Origin: Defluviicoccus sp.
GTDB taxonomy: Bacteria; Pseudomonadota; Alphaproteobacteria; Rhodospirillales; Defluviicoccaceae
Reading direction: 5' to 3'
Length of the DNA stretch: 64,000 nt
Assembly: GCA_029624735.1 (NCBI GenBank)
Contig: JARSSM010000019.1
Location: forward strand, 1 to 64,000
Below, one piece after another: positions 57,576 through 64,000 of the stretch; the stretch's first letter is position 1, and the number at the start of each line of letters is the position of its first letter. Under the pieces are notes generated by a model. That model did not search any database and was not told where the DNA came from. It saw nothing but the letters and a program-made list of their open reading frames with translations. A program made the translations under genes and the position numbers.

Positions 57576-58625
57576 TTGGCCTACGATCCGACCCGTGAGC
57601 AACCGCTGCCGCGATCGCTTGATGACGTCCGCGCGCTCCTGGCCAGCTTGCCGGCAGCGGACGAGGCGGCCGCTGCGGCCGTTGCCGCCCGCGAAGCCGT
57701 CCTGACCAAGCCGGCCGGCGCACTCGGGCGGCTGGAGGACCTGACCGCCTGGCTCGCCCGCTGGCAGGGCCGGCCGCGCCCCTCCCTCGATCGCGTGTGC
57801 GCGCTCGTCTTCGCCGGCAACCACGGCATCGCGGCGGCCGGCGTTTCCGCCTATCCGGCCGCCGTTACAGAGCAGATGGTTGCCAACTTCGCTGCCGGCG
57901 GTGCGGCCGTGAACCAGCTTTGTGCGCGCTTCGGCGTCGAGCTGACGGTGCGGCCGATCGCCCTCGATCAGCCGACCCGCGATTTTACCGCCGCCGCGGC
58001 GATGGACGAGAACGCTTTCGTCGAGGCACTGCAGATCGGCATGGCGGCGGTTGAGCGGGACTGCGATCTCATTTGCCTCGGCGAGATGGGCATCGGCAAC
58101 ACCACCGCCGCCGCTGCCCTGGCGCTGGCGCTGTTCGGCGGTGTGGCTGCGGCATGGACCGGGCGCGGGACCGGCGTTGACGGTGCCGCCCTGGAGCGCA
58201 AGCGTGCCGTGGTTGCCCGCGCCGTCCGCCGGCACGGCGACCAGGCGGCCGACGGGCTTGAACTCCTGCGGCGGCTGGGCGGCCGTGAACTGGCGGCACT
58301 TGCCGGCGCGGTGCTGGCGGCACGGCTCAAGCAGGTGCCGGTGCTTCTGGACGGCTACGTCGTCGGTGCGGCCGCAGCCACGCTTGCCGCGGTGCGCGCC
58401 GACGCGCTTGCCCACTGCCTGGCCGCGCACGTCTCGGCGGAGCCAGGGCACCGCCTGCTTTTGGCGCGTCTCAAGCTCACGCCGCTGCTCGACCTTGGTT
58501 TGCGGCTGGGCGAGGCAAGCGGCGCTGTGCTCGCGGTCGGGTTGGTGCGGGCTGCGCTCGCGTGCCATACCGGCATGGCGAGCTTCAGCGAAGCCGGTGT
58601 CTCGGGACACAGCCCCGGCGCGTAA
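57576..58625 (+). CDS. cobT: Nicotinate-nucleotide--dimethylbenzimidazole phosphoribosyltransferase
   Basis: This 349-aa enzyme makes alpha-ribazole 5'-phosphate from dimethylbenzimidazole and nicotinate mononucleotide. Signatures are TKPAGALGRLEDL, VFAGNHGIAAAGVSAYP, LGEMGIGNTTAAAAL and GEASGA, with the general-base Glu near residue 325. The TTG at 57576 is preferred because AGGGGA lies 7 nt upstream; a TTG at 57522 and a GTG at 57543 are in frame but poorly placed. It is divergent from cobS. Confidence 0.95.
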   Translation: MAYDPTREQPLPRSLDDVRALLASLPAADEAAAAAVAAREAVLTKPAGALGRLEDLTAWLARWQGRPRPSLDRVCALVFAGNHGIAAAGVSAYPAAVTEQMVANFAAGGAAVNQLCARFGVELTVRPIALDQPTRDFTAAAAMDENAFVEALQIGMAAVERDCDLICLGEMGIGNTTAAAALALALFGGVAAAWTGRGTGVDGAALERKRAVVARAVRRHGDQAADGLELLRRLGGRELAALAGAVLAARLKQVPVLLDGYVVGAAAATLAAVRADALAHCLAAHVSAEPGHRLLLARLKLTPLLDLGLRLGEASGAVLAVGLVRAALACHTGMASFSEAGVSGHSPGA

Positions 58626-58628
58626 CCT

Positions 58629-59090
58629 TCAAGAAGGAAGCGTGAACAACGCGCGTAGAAACGCCGCTGCCTCGTCATGAATGCCGGGCGCGCTGCTCTC
58701 CCGTGGCCCGGCGACGTTCAAGACCCGAACCTGCCGTTCGCGCAGCCAGGCCTGCACCGTTGACGGAGAGACATCCGCGGCGAGATCGGCGACAAGACAC
58801 GGCCGACCGAGCTCTTGGGCGGTGCGAAGGGTGAGCGCCGTGCCGCCGGTCGGGCTGCCGCGGGTCAGGATCAGCGTTGCGTCGGAGTCGCGGACGTTGC
58901 GGACCGTGCGCTCGGCATAGCCGCGGCTCGGGATCTCGCGTACGGGGTAGCGGTGCGGTACGCGGCCGTCCTCCGCCAGCCGGCCGCGCGGCACCCAGCC
59001 GCCGCAGGCAAACCCGAGGTCGAGGGCGACATCAAGGGCGGCCCGGTCGACGCCGGTCTGGGCGCCGGAAACGATCTTCAGGAGTGGCAT
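58629..59090 (-). CDS. Putative molybdenum carrier-like protein
   Basis: This 153-aa single-domain Rossmann-like protein is related to the molybdenum carrier/LOG fold family. KIVSGAQTGVDRAALDVALDLG is the N-terminal nucleotide-type loop, GGWVPRGRLAEDG follows, and ILTRGSPTGGTALTL is the second loop. In this family the name comes from a structural match, and the true ligand is unknown. It is convergent with cobT (3-nt gap) and 14 nt after the pseudophosphoesterase gene, so it probably belongs with the latter and carD. Confidence 0.78.
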   Translation of the reverse strand: MPLLKIVSGAQTGVDRAALDVALDLGFACGGWVPRGRLAEDGRVPHRYPVREIPSRGYAERTVRNVRDSDATLILTRGSPTGGTALTLRTAQELGRPCLVADLAADVSPSTVQAWLRERQVRVLNVAGPRESSAPGIHDEAAAFLRALFTLPS

Positions 59091-59104
59091 TGCCGGAAGG
59101 GCGT

Positions 59105-59944
59105 TCAGACTTCGATGCGATCGACAAGCGCGCCGGTTGCATCAAAGGCGCCGGCGACAAGCTGGCCACCGAAGCCGCAGCCGCCGTCGAGCGTCACCGC
59201 GACCGGCGTTTCGGTGACGCCGCGATGGCTGCCGTCGAACCCACGGACGACCCGTGCGAAGCCGGCGTACGGAGAATCGAGCCGTGAGAAACCGGCATCA
59301 TTCCACCAGAAGTTATCGTCCTGGCTGGTCGGCGGCAGGTTCGGATCGAGCCCGGCGCTCACGAACAAGAGGCTGTTGTCGGCCGTGTAGGCGGCCCGCT
59401 TGAGCGCGCTCAGAAGCTGCCGATGGCCGTCATGCGCCTGCATCGCGACCCGCAAGCGGCTGACATAGCGGGACAGCGCCAGCGAGCCGCCGTTGGCGGC
59501 GACCACCGCTTCGGGCACCCGCCCGCCGTAGGCCTCCAGCGTCGCACCAACGCCTTGGGCCAGCATCCAGTCCAGCACCTCGCGCGGCCGGGCAGCGAGA
59601 TGCAGCTGCAGCAGCTTGAGCCACATGTGCTCCTGGCTGCCACGCACGAACGCGATCGCGCCGGCGTCCTCGCCGCAACGGTCCGCCAGCCGCTGGCACC
59701 GGAACAAGAGCAGTTCGCGCACCGTCCCAAGGACGTCGCGGCCGCCGCCCAAGATGTTGCCGAGATAGACGAGGTTATCGGCCGGCGAAATCCGGTCTGC
59801 GAGACGGGCCTGAAGCGCCGCAAGACGGGGGCGGTCGGCAAAGACAGCACCGACCGCCCATGTCATGCGTCCGGCTGGCAAGCGGGCGAACAAGGCATCG
59901 TCAAGATCCGCGCCCTGCGCCCCCGCCCCCGCCCCCGCGGCCAT
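59105..59944 (-). CDS. Metallophosphoesterase-fold protein lacking metal ligands
   Basis: This 279-aa protein follows the layout of PrpA/ApaH-type phosphoesterases. WAVGAVFADRPRLAALQ is where GDxHG would be, LVYLGNILGGGRDV is where GDxxDRG would be, FVRGSQEHMWL is where GNHE would be, and LFVSAGLDPNLP is where VHAG would be. Every metal ligand visible in these motifs is replaced, so the protein is unlikely to be a metal-dependent phosphatase. The rest of the fold, about 280 residues, is preserved and the frame is open, so it looks like a maintained pseudoenzyme. The ATG at 59944 is used. It lies 40 nt after carD. Confidence 0.72.
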   Translation of the reverse strand: MAAGAGAGAQGADLDDALFARLPAGRMTWAVGAVFADRPRLAALQARLADRISPADNLVYLGNILGGGRDVLGTVRELLLFRCQRLADRCGEDAGAIAFVRGSQEHMWLKLLQLHLAARPREVLDWMLAQGVGATLEAYGGRVPEAVVAANGGSLALSRYVSRLRVAMQAHDGHRQLLSALKRAAYTADNSLLFVSAGLDPNLPPTSQDDNFWWNDAGFSRLDSPYAGFARVVRGFDGSHRGVTETPVAVTLDGGCGFGGQLVAGAFDATGALVDRIEV

Positions 59945-59984
59945 AGTCAGCGCCAACGGCCGGCCACTCAGCTTCCCGTCATCC

Positions 59985-60482
59985 TCAGGCCGCCGTCAGC
60001 ATCTCCTCGAGTTTCTCCGTCGCGGTCTGCTTGTCGATGCTTTCAAGCGCAGCAAACTCGCACGCCAGCCGATCGAACGCGGCCTCGTAGATCTGCCGCT
60101 CGCTGAATGACTGATCGGGCTGGCCGACGTTGGGGTGAAGATCGCGCACGACCTCGGCAATAGAGACCGGATCGCCGGAATTGATCTTCGCTTCGTACTC
60201 CTGAGCCCTCCGGCTCCACATCGTTTTCTTGATCCGCGCGCGGCCCTTCAGCTTAACAAGGGCGGTTTCCATCACTTTGCGCGTGCTGAGCCGACGCAGC
60301 CCGGCATGGCCTGCCTTCCCGACCGGAACCCTCAGCGTCATGCGATCGCGGTCAAAGCTGATGACAAACAGTTCGAGCTCCTGACCGGCAATCTCGCGCA
60401 TCTCGACGCCGATGACCTTCCCGACGCCGTGGGTCGGATAGACGACATAATCACCCGTTCCGAAGACTTGCTCTTCCCGCAT
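59985..60482 (-). CDS. carD: CarD-family transcriptional regulator
   Basis: This 165-aa RNA-polymerase-binding protein has an N-terminal Tudor-like domain (FGTGDYVVYPTHGVGKVIGVE, then LELFVISFDRDRMTLRVPVGKA) that contacts the beta subunit. The C-terminal helical domain (RRLSTRKVMETAL, MWSRRAQEYEAKI) contacts the upstream edge of the transcription bubble. CarD proteins stabilise open complexes at rRNA and stress promoters. The ATG at 60482 is preceded by a purine-rich GAGAGAGAAAAAG stretch. Confidence 0.95.
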   Translation of the reverse strand: MREEQVFGTGDYVVYPTHGVGKVIGVEMREIAGQELELFVISFDRDRMTLRVPVGKAGHAGLRRLSTRKVMETALVKLKGRARIKKTMWSRRAQEYEAKINSGDPVSIAEVVRDLHPNVGQPDQSFSERQIYEAAFDRLACEFAALESIDKQTATEKLEEMLTAA

Positions 60483-60810
60483 TTATCTTTTTCTCTCTCC
60501 GCTCGCTCAAGTCAAACGCCTCTCTGCCCGTACACACAGCACTCCTCCTTCCCTTCAGCGCGGTGACGGAGCAGGTTGACGAGACGACTGACTCTCAACG
60601 TGATAAGGTTGTATTCCCCACTCGGTGCTGGCGCGGCTTCGCCCCTCCTGACGAGGACCGCGGGGGAGATCCATAGATCAGCATTCCGTACTATAGCATC
60701 AATGATGGCGTTCGTACACGTCCCATTCGTGCTATCCGGCCATGTTCAAGGGCGCGCACACGCGCGCTGCGGCCCTCTCGCAGGCCGCACGCGGCGGGCG
60801 GCGAAGCCGA
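60483..60810. other. Gene-free stretch, 328 nt
   Basis: This lies between the end of fdxA and the start of carD. It contains a perfect 7-bp inverted repeat (TGCGGCC at 60768-60774, GGCCGCA at 60783-60789, 8-nt loop), just after the fdxA stop in the sense of transcription and without a T-run. The segment near carD is less GC-rich and probably holds its promoter. No gene is seen. Confidence 0.45.
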
Positions 60811-61143
60811 TCATTGACCGCCGGGATTGCGGCTCAAGAGCCCTTCCTTATCGGGCTTGCCGTTCCATTCATCGGCGTCTGCAGGCGGCGTGCCCTTGCG
60901 CGTGATGTTGGGCCAGATCTTGGCCAAGTCCGTGTTGAGGGTGAGCCACTTCTCCAGGTTCGGTTCGGTATCGGGAACGATGGCTTCGGCCGGGCACTCC
61001 GGTTCACACACACCGCAGTCGATGCACTCGTCGGGGTGGATCACCAGCATGTTCTCGCCTTCATAGAAACAGTCGACGGGACACACCTCAACGCAGTCCA
61101 TGTACTTGCACTTGATGCAATTTTCCGTGACGATGTAAGTCAT
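60811..61143 (-). CDS. fdxA: Seven-iron ferredoxin FdxA
   Basis: This 110-aa ferredoxin has one [3Fe-4S] and one [4Fe-4S] cluster. The N-terminal cysteines lie in [20 protein letters not shown] and the second set in [18 protein letters not shown]. The C-terminal extension ([19 protein letters not shown]) is typical of FdxA. The ATG at 61143 has GAGAGGA upstream. It is followed by carD, a common alphaproteobacterial order. Confidence 0.96.
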   Translation of the reverse strand: MTYIVTENCIKCKYMDCVEVCPVDCFYEGENMLVIHPDECIDCGVCEPECPAEAIVPDTEPNLEKWLTLNTDLAKIWPNITRKGTPPADADEWNGKPDKEGLLSRNPGGQ

Positions 61144-61186
61144 CGATCCTCTCCGTAAGCAGAACGGGTGACCCGGCGGTAGTTTT

Positions 61187-61660
61187 CTAGTCGGAAACGG
61201 GCGGATCCGCCCGCCGACGCTCAAGCACCCTGCGGCGCGCGGCGCCGCTGTCGTGATCGCTCACATGTAATAGTCCAGCCACGCGCCGGACCAGGTTCGC
61301 CTCATAGTCGTGCAGCGTGCCGTCGGCGTAGGCGACCTCCCACAGCATTTCGACGATCGCGGCGCGATCCTCGAACGCCACTTGAGCGGTGATGTCCCGG
61401 GTCAGGCCAAACAGGTCGGTCGAAGCGGCAGCAGCAGCCCCCGCCTCGGCAACGAGTCGTTCGGCGGCGGCGCGCGGCAGATCGTACTTGCTGCTGAGAA
61501 TCCCCAGCACGGTTTCCCGTTCCTGATATCCGAATTGGCCGTCGAGTTCCGCTGCGAGGACCATCAACGCTGCTGCCGACCGCTGCACTGCCTGCGCACC
61601 GCCCACCTCCGGCTGCGGCGGCCGGAGATCGCCAAACAGGGCAAGCAAACGATCGAGCAT
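61187..61660 (-). CDS. TerB-like tellurite-resistance family protein
   Basis: This 157-aa all-helical protein has a TerB/DjlA-like domain. The conserved acidic segments are [18 protein letters not shown] near residue 35 and [27 protein letters not shown] near 105; such Asp/Glu-rich loops bind metal in TerB. A role in tellurite resistance cannot be concluded from the family alone, because single-domain copies are common housekeeping proteins in Alphaproteobacteria. The start is the ATG at 61660, 35 nt after the S4 gene. Confidence 0.87.
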   Translation of the reverse strand: MLDRLLALFGDLRPPQPEVGGAQAVQRSAAALMVLAAELDGQFGYQERETVLGILSSKYDLPRAAAERLVAEAGAAAAASTDLFGLTRDITAQVAFEDRAAIVEMLWEVAYADGTLHDYEANLVRRVAGLLHVSDHDSGAARRRVLERRRADPPVSD

Positions 61661-61695
61661 TCTATCCAGCTCCTAGCACACCCTGCGGCCGGCGC

Positions 61696-61998
61696 TCAAC
61701 CCCGGCCGTTTTCGGCCGTTGCGGGAACGGCTTCAACAGCAAGGTCGGTGTAGAGTTTTCTTGCCTCGGCAGCGCCCACACGGCGCGGTACGCAGGCAAC
61801 AATTTCGATCGAGCGAACGCCTGACGGGTGCGCAAAGACCAGCACGTCGCCCGGCCGGACCGGAGCGTGCGGCTTGGTGGTCGGCCGGCCGTTGATGCGC
61901 ACCCGGCCTTCCGTGCACAGCGCGCTCGCGAGCGTGCGGCTCTTGGCGAAGCGGGCGACCCAGAGCCACTTGTCGAGCCGCATACCGGCTTCGCTCAT
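61696..61998 (-). CDS. S4-domain RNA-binding protein (HslR type)
   Basis: This 100-aa protein is one S4 domain with the start MRLDKWLWVARFAKSRTLA and VRINGRPTTKPHAPVRPGDVL, as in Hsp15/HslR. Hsp15 binds stalled 50S subunits carrying nascent chains and helps recycle them. The ATG at 61998 overlaps the helicase stop (ATGA), so translation is coupled to that gene. Confidence 0.92.
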   Translation of the reverse strand: MSEAGMRLDKWLWVARFAKSRTLASALCTEGRVRINGRPTTKPHAPVRPGDVLVFAHPSGVRSIEIVACVPRRVGAAEARKLYTDLAVEAVPATAENGRG

Positions 61999-64000
61999 TG
62001 CGCTGCGACCATCTGCTTGAGCCGCGCGAATGGGGAATCGGGGGCGCTCCGCTCGCCCTCGGGCTTCCGGCGCGTCCGTTTGCGGTTGCCCTGCCGCGGC
62101 ATCAACAGGTGCACGCCACCCGCGCGGTGCTCGATGCGGCAGCCCAGCGCGGCCAGGACGGCTGGCAACTCGTGGGCAGTGCAGCCGGCAAGGGCGCTGA
62201 GCGTGCCTAGTGCGAACGCGGCTTCCGTCCGCGCCAGCGCACGCGCCTTCGCGAACAGCCGCTCGCAGATGTCGATCCGGACCGCGCGCGGCCCAAGCCG
62301 CAGGTAGCCCAGCGCTTCGGCGAGCGGCCAGTCGTCCGGGCTGGTGACCGGCACCGAGGTCCGTTCCGGTGTCACCGGCGGCGGCCGGCCGACGAACACC
62401 GACCATGCGAGCGCCCGCATCGTGAGTGCGCGCGCCTTCATCAGCGCCGGAAAGAAAACGCAGACACCGCCGATCCGCAGCCCGAGCGCCTTGAGCGCCT
62501 GGTGGTCGGCGCCCGAGAGCGCGCGCAGCTGCGCCTCGACCGCGCGTTTCGGGATCGAGCCCAGACTCTCGCTGACCTGAAAGAGGAGCCCGCGCACCGC
62601 CGCCGAGAGCGCTTCGGGCCGCGCCGCGAACAGGGGCGCGAGCGTGTGGCGAAACCGGTTGCCAACGAAATCATCGAGGCGGCGGCGCAGGCGCTCGCGC
62701 TCGGCCGGCTCCAAGAGCTCGCTCGCCAGCGGCAGTGCGCGCGGCCGGAGGATATCGGCGCCCGCCACCAGGCGGCCGACCGCTGCATCCTGCCAGTGGA
62801 TCACGCCGTTGCCATCGAGCGCGAACGCCTCATCATCGGCTTCCTCCAGGCGGCGGACGCGCGCGGCAACCTCGGAGCGCAGCGCCTTCAGCGCCGCCGC
62901 ATTGACGACGCGCTGGGCGTTGCCGGCGGCGCCGCCGACACTCGCATCGGCAGCGAAGCGAAAGCCCGCAAGCGTGCCGACGAAATGCCCCTCGACGAGG
63001 ACGTCGTCCGCCGCCGTCACGCTCGCCACCAGTTGCTGCCGGTCCTTGAGCCGGCCGTAAAGGGAGGCCGTGCGACGATCGACGAACCGCTGCACCAGGC
63101 GCTCGTGCAGGGCGTCGGACAGCGCGTCCTCGATGGCGCGCGTCCGCTCCTGCCAGTGGGCGGCGTCGGCGAGCCAGTCCGGCCGCTGGGCGACATAGGT
63201 CCAGATGCGGATGTTGGCGATCCGTTGCATCAGCGTCTCGAGATCGCCGTCCGTGCGGTTGATCCGCTCGACCTGGCGGGCGACCCAGTCGGTCGGCAAA
63301 CGGCCGGGCGGGGCGGCGAGAGAGCGGTAAATCCGGCCCACCAGCCGCGCGTGCGCATCGCTCGCGACCTTGCCGAAGTCGGGGATCTGGCAGACCTCCC
63401 ACAACTGCCGTACGGCCTGGTCTCCGTGGGCAAGCGCGCAGATCTCCGGGTCGCGCGCGAGTGCCGCCAGCACGAACTCATCATCGGCGGTACGCGCGCG
63501 GACCAGGCCCGGCCGCTGCGGCGGCTGTGCCAGGCTCGTCTTCAGGGCCGCCAGCGAACGGAACGACAGTGCGCTCGACCGCCAGGAAAGCGCCTGCAGC
63601 GGCTCGAAGCGGTGGTTCTCGATCCGCTCGGTGGTTTCGGCGTCGAGCGCTCCGATGCCGCCGGTGGTGCCGAACGTCCCGTCGCGGGTGTAGCGGCCGG
63701 CGCGGCCGGCGATCTGCGCCAGTTCGGCCGCCGTGAGTGCGCGCGCCGTGCGGCCATCAAACTTGCGGGTCGCGGCAAAGGCGATGTGATCGATCAGCAT
63801 GTTGAGGCCCATGCCGATCGCATCCGTCGCGACCAGGTAGTCGACATCGCCGGCCTGATAGAGCGCCACCTGGGCATTGCGCGTGCGCGGGCTGAGCGCG
63901 CCCAGCACAATCGCCGCACCACCCCGCTCGCGGCGGATCAGCTCGGCAATCGCGTAAACATCGGCGGCACTGAAGGCCACGATCGCCGAGCGCGGCGGCA
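61995..64000 (-). CDS. Suv3-like RNA/DNA helicase, C-terminal part (5' end beyond window)
   Basis: At least 668 residues are visible; the first part lies past the right edge. The frame runs on without a start through 64000. The visible part begins in the second RecA-like domain (AIVAFSAADVYAIAELIR, GALSPRTRNAQVALYQAGDVDYLVATDAIGMGLN). A long C-terminal region of Suv3-like type follows, with Arg/Lys-rich ends. Alphaproteobacterial members are called MgpS-like or helicase-related, and their substrates are uncertain. The end is coupled to the S4 protein, which points to RNA metabolism. Confidence 0.88.
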   Translation of the reverse strand, partial: PPRSAIVAFSAADVYAIAELIRRERGGAAIVLGALSPRTRNAQVALYQAGDVDYLVATDAIGMGLNMLIDHIAFAATRKFDGRTARALTAAELAQIAGRAGRYTRDGTFGTTGGIGALDAETTERIENHRFEPLQALSWRSSALSFRSLAALKTSLAQPPQRPGLVRARTADDEFVLAALARDPEICALAHGDQAVRQLWEVCQIPDFGKVASDAHARLVGRIYRSLAAPPGRLPTDWVARQVERINRTDGDLETLMQRIANIRIWTYVAQRPDWLADAAHWQERTRAIEDALSDALHERLVQRFVDRRTASLYGRLKDRQQLVASVTAADDVLVEGHFVGTLAGFRFAADASVGGAAGNAQRVVNAAALKALRSEVAARVRRLEEADDEAFALDGNGVIHWQDAAVGRLVAGADILRPRALPLASELLEPAERERLRRRLDDFVGNRFRHTLAPLFAARPEALSAAVRGLLFQVSESLGSIPKRAVEAQLRALSGADHQALKALGLRIGGVCVFFPALMKARALTMRALAWSVFVGRPPPVTPERTSVPVTSPDDWPLAEALGYLRLGPRAVRIDICERLFAKARALARTEAAFALGTLSALAGCTAHELPAVLAALGCRIEHRAGGVHLLMPRQGNRKRTRRKPEGERSAPDSPFARLKQMVAAQ

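Noticed and set aside
56655..58610. 651-codon frame on the minus strand extending cobS upstream
   Set aside because: Only the last 274 codons match CobS. The upstream part is antisense to cobT, whose product is unmistakable.

Overview
This GC-rich window comes from an alphaproteobacterium, most likely a Rhodospirillales-type organism. This is inferred from gene content and order: an F1-only atpHAGDC operon without F0 genes, a plsX-fabH-ihfA-merR-tRNA-Pro block, a ubiquinol-cytochrome c chaperone/DUF177 pair, argH-type lptM-lysA-TIGR02302 order, CarD and an MJ0042/DUF3426 protein. Nearly all of it is core chromosome. The accessory signs are an IS21-like repeat at the left edge and a small toxin-antitoxin insertion near 46.3-46.9 kb.

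Layout. 0-3.2 kb: repeat relic, an orphan gene, a universal stress protein, and plsC coupled to a YdcF-type gene. 3.6-8.9 kb: zinc-ribbon membrane protein, TIGR02302 membrane protein, lysA and a 41-residue lipoprotein (lptM). 9-14.7 kb: glycosyltransferase, queC plus a queuosine-precursor transporter, a chemoreceptor and an acetyltransferase. 14.7-21 kb: nfi, sixA and the F1 ATP synthase operon. 21.3-26.3 kb: priA facing DUF484-xerC-epimerase. 26.7-32.4 kb, minus strand: nadD-rsfS, ctpA, divergent polysaccharide deacetylase, rppH, a pteridine-reductase-like SDR and folB. 32.6-36.3 kb: nadA-nadB-nadC, divergent from nadD, so the NAD de novo genes and the adenylyltransferase share one control region. 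36.5-38.9 kb: a second epimerase overlapping a PIG-L deacetylase, then bamE. 38.9-43.4 kb: cytochrome bc1 chaperone, DUF177, plsX, fabH, ihfA, merR, tRNA-Pro(GGG).

44.5-58.6 kb is a late-cobalamin cluster: cbiB, cobQ, cobO, cobN, cobW, cobU, a CobC-like phosphatase, cobS and cobT. Together they cover cobalt insertion, corrinoid adenosylation, amidation, aminopropanol attachment and nucleotide-loop assembly. The cluster is interrupted by two Ysc84-like lipoprotein genes and by the toxin-antitoxin insertion. 58.6-64 kb: a molybdenum-carrier-like protein, a phosphoesterase-fold protein that has lost its metal ligands, carD, fdxA, a TerB-like protein, an S4 RNA-binding protein and a helicase cut by the window end.

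The most interesting signals are three. (1) A near-perfect sigma-54 promoter at 44219-44236 is followed by a compact, structured, roughly 123-nt stretch with two CCTCC segments and a strong intrinsic terminator. This looks like an unannotated nitrogen- or stress-regulated small RNA. (2) A toxin-antitoxin pair is bracketed by 27-bp perfect direct repeats that copy the 3' end of cobQ, and the toxin is interrupted by an amber codon. (3) A conserved-looking pseudophosphoesterase sits beside carD.
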